Source: Desulfovibrionales bacterium
Lineage (GTDB): Bacteria > Desulfobacterota > Desulfovibrionia > Desulfovibrionales > Desulfomicrobiaceae
Assembly: GCA_012727515.1 (NCBI GenBank)
Contig: JAAYGZ010000306.1
Coordinates: 1-12,689 of the forward strand
Direction: 5' to 3'
DNA length: 12,689 nt
Shown: positions 6,710 to 12,689 of the stretch, one piece after another
Layout: every line of letters starts with the position of its first letter
Numbering within the stretch: position 1 is the stretch's first letter
Notes under the pieces: model-generated
Seen by the model: only the letters and a program-made list of their open reading frames with translations
Database searches by the model: none
What the model was told of the DNA's origin: nothing
Translations under genes and position numbers: made by a program

Positions 6710-7876
6710 CTATGTGCGCGCAGTTCGAAACACGGCTATGGGTTCATGCACACGGCCATGCCGAGCTGTCTGACGTAAAAAAACAATGGTTGTTCGGGAA
6801 AGTTCGTACCCTTCCGGCACCAGGACTATCTCTGCTCCATCTCGCTCCCCTGTAATTGCCCTGGCCACTATCATCTGGGGCTTTAATGCATCAAGGGGTA
6901 ATTCCTCAGGAACCCGTTCTAAATGTACCACCTCTTCGCGCAAGGCCTGTATGTATTCAGGCGGATACTTTACCGGGCTGCCAGCAAGGACATGAAGAAT
7001 CGTGTCCAGATCCAATTTCTGATATAAAGCCAGACGGTATTCCATAATCAGGGCCAATACCACTGCCCCGGAAGATATTTTTTTTGTTGAGAGCGAACAA
7101 CTCATGTCTTCTGCATCTGCGCCAGAACACTGCTGCAACAGCGCAGCATACTCCTGCAACAGTGTCTCTACACTGTGCAAAGCAGAAAAATGCTGAAACA
7201 GCTCAACAACATGCAAGGGGTGAGCGGCAAAATGCTGACGATCTTCTGCAGACAATGTTTTTCCCTGAACCACATTATCCAGTGTGCCTTGCGGCATACA
7301 AATCATGCCCATAACCGAACTGAGCAAGGCTGTTTCCGGCACTATGGCCGTGCCATTGCCCAACCGGGCATACAGGGCTCGAAACAAAGGCAGCACCGGG
7401 CTGATCATTTCGCGTACATCAGCCCGCAACCAACACACAATATCATGCAGAACCTTGGCAAAAAGCGCATGTTGCTGATGTAATTCCGTGCTTAAAGCCA
7501 CATTGCGATCATAGCGCTGCAGCGCTTCATCCAGCATCATTTCTATTTCAGTTGCTGTGGATGGAGTGGAAAGGAAATAATATATTTTTGATTTGTTAAT
7601 AGCCTGGGTGAGTGTTGTGTTGTCCAGAGGTGAACGACTGAGCAAGATGCGCACTGTATTGGGCCAGCGTGTGCGCACCTCATGCAGAAAACTCAGGCCA
7701 TCCATATCTGATAAAGATTGTTCGGCAATAACTATGGCATAAGGGCCTTTTTCAGCCATGCGCTGCAACGCAAGGGACGCACCCAGGGCAATATGTACAA
7801 CTTCCCCTTTTTTACGTGCCTGCTGTTGGATGGGAGCCAGAGATTTGCTATCATTATCCACAATCAGAATTGCCAT
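6710..7876 (-). CDS. Degenerate receiver plus degenerate HD-GYP-like domain protein
   Basis: A 388-residue protein with the layout of RpfG-type response regulators: receiver domain (about 1-120), linker helix, HD-GYP-like region (about 140-370). Key residues are changed. In the receiver, the acidic pair is D7-N8, the phospho-acceptor Asp is replaced by E52 (AEQSLSDMDG), and the conserved Lys is T104 (FLSTPS), though S80 remains at the Thr/Ser site. In the HD-GYP part the His-Asp motif reads VMGMICMPQGTL (about 187-198) and no HHExxDGxGYP signature is present. The C-terminal PLDALKPQMIVARAI...GAEIVLVPEGYELS segment is typical of the family. I infer a non-phosphorylated, non-hydrolytic regulator or adaptor. 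An AGGAGGG box precedes the start, and its ATG overlaps the topB TGA by one base (TGATG), implying coupled translation. Confidence 0.8.
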   Translation of the reverse strand: MAILIVDNDSKSLAPIQQQARKKGEVVHIALGASLALQRMAEKGPYAIVIAEQSLSDMDGLSFLHEVRTRWPNTVRILLSRSPLDNTTLTQAINKSKIYYFLSTPSTATEIEMMLDEALQRYDRNVALSTELHQQHALFAKVLHDIVCWLRADVREMISPVLPLFRALYARLGNGTAIVPETALLSSVMGMICMPQGTLDNVVQGKTLSAEDRQHFAAHPLHVVELFQHFSALHSVETLLQEYAALLQQCSGADAEDMSCSLSTKKISSGAVVLALIMEYRLALYQKLDLDTILHVLAGSPVKYPPEYIQALREEVVHLERVPEELPLDALKPQMIVARAITGERDGAEIVLVPEGYELSRTTIVFLRQTARHGRVHEPIAVFRTART

Positions 7877-9756
7877 CAGCCCTCCTGAGATGATTCCGGG
7901 GCAAGATTTTTTTGTGCCTGTCGCCCTGGCGCAGGACAGGGCGGGAGGCGCACAGATTCTGTTTTGACCCGCTGTACACCGGCAGACACCACATCACGAA
8001 CCTGCTGCATGAACTGAGCATACGGCACCTGGCCATGCTCCATTGCTTTGAGTTTTTGTTCCCACTCCCCTGTCATTTCCGGGGATGCCACATGGGGAAT
8101 CATTGCACAGACCACATCAATAGCCCAAGCGCCCAAATCTGTGGCAATGAGCCTCTTGCCCTGCTTGTCCACATACTGACGACTGAGCAAGGTTTCAATA
8201 ATCTGCGCCCGCGTGGCCGGAGTGCCCAAGCCGCGCTCCTTCAAAGCCTCACGCAAGGCCTCATCTTCAACAAGTTTGCCCGCTGTTTCCATGGCAGCCA
8301 GCAATGAAGCGTCTGTATAATGCGCGGGCGGTTTTGTCTTGTGTTTGGCCAGGGCCAGATCCGCCACTGTGACTGCGCTGCCCTTGCGTAGTGGCGGCAA
8401 AGGATTATCCTCTGCTGTTCGCCACGGTTCAGCCTCCAGCCAACCAATATCATGAAAAATTTTCCCCGTGGCCTTAAAACGATGCGCTCCAAGTTCAACC
8501 CAGAGCGTGGATGTGGAAAAACTCACTTCATCCATAAATGCTGCGATAAAACGTCGGCAGATCATCTCGTAAAGTTGCCATTGCTGCGGATGCAGGCTGG
8601 CAGGATTGGCTCGCATGGCAGTGGGAATAATGGCATGGTGGTCAGTCACTTTTTTGTCGTTTACACACTCAAACTTCTTTTTTGAGGCTGTAATGTTGTG
8701 CGCGGCCTTGGTGCTGATGTCGGGAAAATGTGCATGTATGGCCCGCAACTGCTCCAGACATTCACTGAAAAGCTCCTGGGTCAGGTAGCGAGAGTCTGTG
8801 CGCGGATAGGTAATCAATTTCTTTTTTTCATATAAATCCTGAGCAATGGACAGCGTTTCCTGGGCTGAAAAATTAAACCGCGCATTGGCCTCTTTTTGCA
8901 GTGTGGTCAGATCAAAGGGCAACGGCGGCTTTTGCCGTCCCTTTTTTTTGTCCACGCTCAAAACATGACCAGCTTGCCCGGTACAGGCATCTACAATGGC
9001 CTGCGCATCTGCTTCAGATTGAATTTTTGATTCTTTGTACTCAGTTGGGGCAAACCATGTCGCCTTGAACTGGTCTGCCTGATGCTCGAAAAGAGCGTCC
9101 ACTGTCCAATAGTCCTGGGGCACAAAATCTTCAATCTCGCGTCTGCGCTCAACCAGGAGCTTGAGCACTGGCGTCTGCACCCGACCAACGGTTATCAGAC
9201 TGCCTGCTTTGAGGGTGAACAAGCGGGAAAAATTCATGCCCACCAACCAGTCAGCCTCAGCGCGGGCAAATGCTGCATGGCCCAGATAACGCTTGGATTC
9301 ACCACTGAGCAGGTTGGCAAACGCTTTAAGCAGCCCTTTTTCCGTCATATCATTTGCCCATAAGCGCTGAATAGGCTTGGTGGCCCCTGCCAGCAAATAC
9401 ATGCGGCGGAAAATAAGCTCTCCTTCACGGCCAGCGTCTGTGGCATTGATGACGCCGTTAATCTGCTCATCAAGCAAAAATGTGCGGATAATTTCATATT
9501 GCGCAGCGGTTTTCGGCAGCACGCGCAGGGCAAAACGCGCAGGAAGCATGGGCAGCTGACGCATACTCCAGCGCCCACTCCACTGCTGATCCTGCTCGCC
9601 TGGTTCGGCAATAGCAACCAAATGCCCGACAGCCCAGGTAATCACATAGCTGTCATTGTGCAAAAACCCTTCACCGCGTCCACGCACCTGCAGCACAGCA
9701 GCCAATTCCCTGGCCACAGATGGCTTTTCTGCAATAATCAGTAACTTTGTATGCAA
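7876..9756 (-). CDS. topB: DNA topoisomerase III (type IA)
   Basis: A 626-residue type IA topoisomerase, which breaks and rejoins one DNA strand and helps resolve replication and recombination intermediates. TOPRIM: LLIIAEKPSVAREL (5-18) and TDAGREGELIF (106-116), the D-A-G-R-E-G-E form seen in Bacillus-type TopB. The active-site tyrosine is Y317 in LITYPRTDSRYL; VTDHHAIIPT and GLGTPATRAQIIE follow. It ends in a short basic, Pro-rich tail without zinc-finger cysteines. The open frame reaches 9813, but the best start is TTG at 9754-9756: AAGGAG lies exactly five bases upstream and the protein then begins MHTKLLIIAEKPS as expected. The ATG at 9777 has no ribosome-binding site, and the frame beyond it runs into the repeat element. 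It heads a - strand series; the receiver/HD-GYP-like gene overlaps its stop. Confidence 0.93.
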   Translation of the reverse strand: MHTKLLIIAEKPSVARELAAVLQVRGRGEGFLHNDSYVITWAVGHLVAIAEPGEQDQQWSGRWSMRQLPMLPARFALRVLPKTAAQYEIIRTFLLDEQINGVINATDAGREGELIFRRMYLLAGATKPIQRLWANDMTEKGLLKAFANLLSGESKRYLGHAAFARAEADWLVGMNFSRLFTLKAGSLITVGRVQTPVLKLLVERRREIEDFVPQDYWTVDALFEHQADQFKATWFAPTEYKESKIQSEADAQAIVDACTGQAGHVLSVDKKKGRQKPPLPFDLTTLQKEANARFNFSAQETLSIAQDLYEKKKLITYPRTDSRYLTQELFSECLEQLRAIHAHFPDISTKAAHNITASKKKFECVNDKKVTDHHAIIPTAMRANPASLHPQQWQLYEMICRRFIAAFMDEVSFSTSTLWVELGAHRFKATGKIFHDIGWLEAEPWRTAEDNPLPPLRKGSAVTVADLALAKHKTKPPAHYTDASLLAAMETAGKLVEDEALREALKERGLGTPATRAQIIETLLSRQYVDKQGKRLIATDLGAWAIDVVCAMIPHVASPEMTGEWEQKLKAMEHGQVPYAQFMQQVRDVVSAGVQRVKTESVRLPPCPAPGRQAQKNLAPESSQEG

Positions 9757-9761
9757 AGGCG

Positions 9762-9767
9762 CTCCTT
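9762..9767 (-). promoter_or_regulatory. Ribosome-binding site that decides the topB TTG start
   Basis: AAGGAG on the - strand, five bases before the TTG at 9756. It lies inside the longer open frame, so the upstream ATG at 9777 and the longest start at 9813 would make it part of the coding region. Confidence 0.7.
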
Positions 9768-9789
9768 GATTCGCCATAACTAAGGATAT

Positions 9790-9937
9790 GCTGATTAAAC
9801 CGAAATTCGTCATTGCGACCGCGAGGAATCGAAGCGGGAAGCAATCCAGAATTATTGATTGAGCAATACGTTACAGATTGCCGCGTCGCTACGCTCTACC
9901 CATAGGGCATAAACTCGCAATGACTGATTTAATCAGC
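9790..9937. repeat. Palindromic dispersed repeat, copy 1
   Basis: A 148-bp element with nested inverted repeats: ends GCTGATTAAA (9790-9799) and TTTAATCAGC (9928-9937), then GTCATTGCGA (9809-9818) and TCGCAATGAC (9915-9924), then GCAATC (9841-9846) and GATTGC (9876-9881). A related copy lies at 12473-12620 in the same orientation, sharing a 21-base identical block (9884-9904 with 12566-12586). It encodes nothing. The GTCATTGCGA...GAAGC...GCAATCC pattern resembles short palindromic repeats scattered through many bacterial genomes (from memory). It occupies the likely topB promoter region. Confidence 0.8.
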
Positions 9938-9962
9938 GCCTCCCTAACCAAACGTATTGGCA

Positions 9963-10003
9963 CAAAAAAGACTCCTGTCAGGCTTGAGCAGGAGTCTTTT
10001 TTG
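9963..10003. terminator. Bidirectional Rho-independent terminator
   Basis: A perfect 15-bp inverted repeat, CAAAAAAGACTCCTG (9963-9977) and CAGGAGTCTTTTTTG (9989-10003), with an 11-base loop. Each strand reads a GC-containing stem followed by six T residues, so it can end transcription both ways. It lies 17 bases after the parA-type stop, whose transcript (- strand) it most likely ends, and it separates that operon from topB. Confidence 0.9.
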
Positions 10004-10020
10004 CAGTATCTTGACTATAT

Positions 10021-10932
10021 TCATGTAAACAAATTCGGATTTCCAGTCACCTTGCGTACCAAATCCCGATAATCAAGAGACCCCGGAGATCCGGGGGCGT
10101 ATTCATAAATGGTTTTTCCATAGGCCGGGGCTTCAGAGAGGCGCACATTGTAGCGAATCGGAGTGCACACATAGTCACCGTACAGTTCTTTAAGCCGGTC
10201 CAGGATACTGTCTGGGTTCTTGATTCGTTTATCCAAAAAGGTGGGCAGAATATAATTCAAGGTCACTTCAGAGCGGTACTTCTGGATCGCAGTCAAGCTC
10301 TTCAAAAATTCCACCAACCCTTGCAGGGTCATCACTTCCAGAGAAACCGGAGTAATCAGTTCAGTAACATAAAAAAGCACATTCACGGTCAATGGGTCCC
10401 AGCCCGGAGATGTATCCACAATCACATAGTCATAGCTGCTTTCAATGGGCTGCAAGGCTTCGGCAATGGTCAGTTCTCCACCGTAATCCTTGCGGTCAAT
10501 AAGACGCTTAATGCCTGCCAGGGACCGTCCGCCAGCCAGAAGCCAAAGATTTTCCCGCGCCTGCACAATGGCTTCTGCAGGTGGCAGCTCTCCGGTCACC
10601 AGCTCAGTCAAGCCTGCTTTGGGTTTCAGGCCCAACAGATAGGCGTCCTGGCCCTGGGTATCTGTATCCACAAGCAAAACCTTGAAACCTGCCAAAGCCA
10701 GACCAGCAGCCAGATTAACCGAGGTGGTTGTTTTGCCGACCCCGCCTTTACTCAATGTAACGCCAATACGTCGCACCGCAGGAGTTACAGGTATAATCGG
10801 CTCATCCACCCGCGATTCATAGAGTGAAAACCGATGCCCACAGGCCCGACACTGGGCAACCTTTGCATTGGCGGGAATTTTTGATTCGTCGATGGAGTGC
10901 TCTTTTTTGCACTGCGGACAGATCACTTTCAT
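10021..10932 (-). CDS. ParA family ATPase with N-terminal zinc ribbon
   Basis: A 303-residue fusion. Residues 1-36 form an MJ0042-type zinc ribbon (C5, C8, C28, C31; CPQCKKEHSI...CRACGHRF). From about residue 55 comes a ParA/MinD-type ATPase: deviant Walker A KGGVGKTT (62-69), VDTDTQG (88-94) as the Walker A' region, Walker B YVIVDTSPG, and a typical end with LSEAPAYGKTIYEY. Such ATPases dimerise on ATP, bind nucleoid DNA and move or place a cargo (plasmid, chromosome origin, chemoreceptor cluster, carboxysome). The ATG follows GGAGG. It is the last gene of a three-gene operon, 28 bases after an RHH-like gene that could be its DNA-binding or stimulating partner, in place of an ordinary ParB. 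Which cargo it serves is unknown; being far from any gidA/parB-type genes in this window, it looks like an orphan ParA. Confidence 0.88.
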   Translation of the reverse strand: MKVICPQCKKEHSIDESKIPANAKVAQCRACGHRFSLYESRVDEPIIPVTPAVRRIGVTLSKGGVGKTTTSVNLAAGLALAGFKVLLVDTDTQGQDAYLLGLKPKAGLTELVTGELPPAEAIVQARENLWLLAGGRSLAGIKRLIDRKDYGGELTIAEALQPIESSYDYVIVDTSPGWDPLTVNVLFYVTELITPVSLEVMTLQGLVEFLKSLTAIQKYRSEVTLNYILPTFLDKRIKNPDSILDRLKELYGDYVCTPIRYNVRLSEAPAYGKTIYEYAPGSPGSLDYRDLVRKVTGNPNLFT

Positions 10933-10960
10933 GCGTGGCCTCCGAAAAAATGTGCGGCCA

Positions 10961-11359
10961 TTATTCCGCGTCGTTCAAAATATCTTTAATCACTGTGCTG
11001 GACTCGCCTTTTTCTTCAATATCGCGCAGCAATTTTGACACTGCATAATTAACTAAGCGCGACTTGGATGCACGGGACTTGGCACCATCAGGCAACAGTT
11101 CTTTCAAAGCCACATTGGCCAGGGTCAAGCCCTCATAGACATTGCCTTCCAGATAATGCGTGGCCTTGCGGGTTCCGGAGCGTCGTTTCTTCGGCATGGT
11201 GAGCAGCTTGCGTTCTCCACGTGGCAGGCGTTCACTGCCACGCGGCCCTACACAGGCATGAATCAGGGAGTCTAATTCTTCCAGGCCTGGCACCGCAGTC
11301 AGGTCATGATCGCTTTGAAACAGCTCGCCTAAAATATCACGTTGCCTTTTTGCGCCCAT
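10961..11359 (-). CDS. Small basic protein with ribbon-helix-helix-like C-terminal half
   Basis: A 132-residue protein I cannot assign to a named family. The first about 50 residues are acidic to mixed; a basic stretch follows (MPKKRRSGTRK, 55-65). Then comes a pattern like a ribbon-helix-helix DNA-binding fold: strand KATHYL (65-70), helix VYEGLTLANVALKELL (74-89), turn, and helix SKSRLVNYAVSKLLRDIEEKG (98-118). RHH proteins such as ParG or omega are partners of ParA ATPases in plasmid partition. Here the gene lies directly between PilZ and ParA, so a partner or adaptor role is a reasonable inference. The ATG follows AAGGAG by five bases; the gap to the PilZ stop is 18 bases. A flexible basic N-terminal tail, as in known ParA-stimulating partners, is possible. 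Confidence 0.75.
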   Translation of the reverse strand: MGAKRQRDILGELFQSDHDLTAVPGLEELDSLIHACVGPRGSERLPRGERKLLTMPKKRRSGTRKATHYLEGNVYEGLTLANVALKELLPDGAKSRASKSRLVNYAVSKLLRDIEEKGESSTVIKDILNDAE

Positions 11360-11377
11360 GACTGCTCCTTGCGTGCA

Positions 11378-11836
11378 TTACGCTCTGTCAGGCTGAGAAC
11401 TGGTGAACATTCTCGACTTAATCTCCAACAAAATTCTCTCCATACAGTCGGCATAGTCTGTATCAGCAGCAGACAGCACCCTGAGACCACAGGCAATACG
11501 ATCACCATCATGAGGAGAAACATGCACAATTTCAACATTGACTTCAAAAACACGGTCTGCAAAACAAATACGTGCGCCCTGAATTTGTGTACCAATATGA
11601 AATTCCTGTGGCTCCGGCACCTCAAGCCCCAGCCCATATGTGGACAGATCAAGCACAGCATAGTCTTTGCCCTTGATAGAACACGACACCTGTCCGACAG
11701 GTAGTGGCACTCGGTACATAGTACGAATTATAGACTCATCTATTGCTGGGGTGATCACAAGCCCTCCATCATCGCTCGTAATGCTGCTGGTTGCTGAAAA
11801 CGCAGGTGGGCCATTCCGGTACGCTCTGGAATCCAT
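11378..11836 (-). CDS. PilZ domain protein (likely c-di-GMP receptor)
   Basis: A 152-residue single-domain PilZ protein. Both ligand motifs are present: RxxxR as RTMYR (38-42), and DxSxxG as DLSTYG (63-68), in a beta-rich region ending near residue 120, with a C-terminal helix after it. PilZ proteins with these motifs usually bind cyclic-di-GMP and switch a partner. The start is the ATG at 11836, six bases after GAGGAGG; the open frame extends nine codons further upstream to an ATG with no such site. It is the first gene of the PilZ/RHH-like/ParA operon and is divergent from rlmH. I cannot see a convincing promoter in the 165-base shared upstream region. Confidence 0.86.
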   Translation of the reverse strand: MDSRAYRNGPPAFSATSSITSDDGGLVITPAIDESIIRTMYRVPLPVGQVSCSIKGKDYAVLDLSTYGLGLEVPEPQEFHIGTQIQGARICFADRVFEVNVEIVHVSPHDGDRIACGLRVLSAADTDYADCMERILLEIKSRMFTSSQPDRA

Positions 11837-12001
11837 ATCAGGCCTCCTCAAATATGCCAGCATATAAACAAAAATGTATGCGTAGTAATTACGTCCTCGT
11901 GCCTTTACTTCAACAAAAAATCAATACCTGGTTTTCTTTTGTCTCCCTGGGAGTATGTCTGTTCCGCATAATAGAATTTTTTTCAAATTTAAAGGCAAAC
12001 G

Positions 12002-12466
12002 ATGTATAAAATTAAGCTGATTACAGTGGGTCGAATCAAAAAAGGATATTGGCTCGATGCGTTACAGCATTACCGGAAAATGCTTCAGGGTTTTATGCGC
12101 ATTGAACATATTGAAATTAAAGACTGCCCTCACCTGGGCAACGCAGAGCGCAAGGAACAGGAATCAGCGCTGATCATGCAGAAAATATCACCTAAAGACC
12201 GCGTACTTGCCCTGCATGAACACGGCACCAGCTATGACTCCCAGCGCTTTGCCGTTCTTTTGCGTCATGAACTGGAGCAACCCGCAGGCACCTGCTGCCT
12301 TGTTGTGGGTGGAGCGCTTGGGTTATCGGAAAAATTATTGCATACAGTCGCAGGCACACTTAGCTTAAGCCCCATGACCATGCCCCATGAACTGGCCTTG
12401 GTTGTCCTTCATGAACAGCTCTACCGGGCCATGACCATTGTGGCCAGACGACCATATCACTACTGA
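12002..12466 (+). CDS. rlmH: 23S rRNA (pseudouridine-1915 N3) methyltransferase RlmH
   Basis: A 154-residue SPOUT-class methyltransferase, close to the usual length (about 155). It methylates N3 of pseudouridine 1915 in helix 69 of 23S rRNA, using S-adenosylmethionine. The N terminus MYKIKLITVGRIKKGYW is typical; the cofactor loop is VVGGALGLSE (101-110; most family members have GGPEG or similar, so Ala-Leu is slightly unusual); the knot and C terminus LSLSPMTMPHELALVVLHEQLYRA...PYHY are strongly conserved. The ATG follows AAAGG by six bases. It stands alone in its direction here. Its stop is seven bases from repeat copy 2, and no separate terminator is visible. Confidence 0.96.
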   Translation: MYKIKLITVGRIKKGYWLDALQHYRKMLQGFMRIEHIEIKDCPHLGNAERKEQESALIMQKISPKDRVLALHEHGTSYDSQRFAVLLRHELEQPAGTCCLVVGGALGLSEKLLHTVAGTLSLSPMTMPHELALVVLHEQLYRAMTIVARRPYHY

Positions 12467-12472
12467 GGAACC

Positions 12473-12620
12473 GCTGATTAAACCAAAACAAGTCATTGGA
12501 CCGCGAGGAATCAAAGAGGGAAGCAATCCAGAATCACTGAATTATCAGCAGGTTATAGATTGCCACGTCGCTACGCTCTACCCATAAAGCATACAGTCGC
12601 AACGAAAAATGAATTGCTCA
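12473..12620. repeat. Palindromic dispersed repeat, copy 2
   Basis: A second copy of the element at 9790-9937, in the same orientation. It keeps the left end GCTGATTAAA (12473-12482), a GGGAAGCAATCCAGAAT block (12518-12534) and the 21-base identical block at 12566-12586. The right end is eroded: the TCGCAATGAC and TTTAATCAGC arms of copy 1 are only partly recognisable. It starts seven bases after rlmH and may form the 3' structure of its transcript. The remaining 69 bases to the window end hold nothing I can assign. Confidence 0.75.
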
Positions 12621-12689
12621 GGGCCGCACGGAAGGCCAGACCGCCATCCTGAAACAACAAGATTGCTGCCAAGTTTGGTGATCAGATTT

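Noticed and set aside
10321..10827. 168-codon open frame on the + strand opposite the ParA gene
   Set aside because: Antisense shadow of a strongly conserved gene; no recognisable family or start signal.
11837..12001. Promoters in the PilZ/rlmH divergent region (for example TTGAAG on the - strand at 11908-11913)
   Set aside because: No -10 box better than a weak match at suitable spacing was found for either gene, so no promoter is called.
9790..12620. CRISPR array or insertion sequence
   Set aside because: Only two copies, 2.5 kb apart, internally palindromic and without a transposase gene or regular spacers; best described as a dispersed repeat.

Overview
The window looks like chromosomal DNA of a deltaproteobacterium, most likely a moderate-GC relative of Desulfovibrio. 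This is inferred from gene content: a DUF169 protein, HDOD signalling proteins, a UPF0280 protein, a rhodanese/ferritin-like fusion, an MJ0042-type zinc-ribbon ParA and a PilZ protein. No rRNA, tRNA, CRISPR array or transposase gene was seen.

Layout. (1) 76-1523: an A/T-rich pair of convergent genes, a DUF169 protein (+) and a MarR-type regulator (-). A hairpin/T-tract terminator lies between them, and a 16-bp palindrome overlaps the predicted MarR promoter. (2) 1846-3460: two + strand genes 4 bases apart, an HDOD protein and a UPF0280 (ApbE-like) protein. (3) 3467-9756: a long - strand series, read right to left: topB (DNA topoisomerase III), a degenerate receiver/HD-GYP-like protein that overlaps it by one base, a rhodanese/ferritin-like gene broken by a one-base frameshift in a 7-base homopolymer, a second HDOD protein, and a TPR lipoprotein. 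(4) 9757-10020: a palindromic repeat element followed by a perfect bidirectional terminator. (5) 10021-11836: a tight - strand operon, PilZ, a small ribbon-helix-helix-like protein and a zinc-ribbon ParA ATPase. (6) 12002-12466: rlmH on the + strand, followed seven bases later by a second, same-orientation copy of the repeat.

How the genes may work together. Regions 2-5 are rich in signalling parts linked in other bacteria to cyclic-di-GMP or histidine-kinase networks: two HDOD proteins of equal length, a receiver/HD-GYP protein that has lost its key residues, and a PilZ protein with both ligand motifs intact. The most interesting unit is PilZ - RHH-like protein - zinc-ribbon ParA. It resembles a ParA positioning or partition module with a c-di-GMP sensor at the head of its operon. 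That function is inferred, not shown by the sequence. Several starts were moved from the longest open frame to an internal start with a good ribosome-binding site (first HDOD protein, TPR lipoprotein, rhodanese gene, topB, PilZ).
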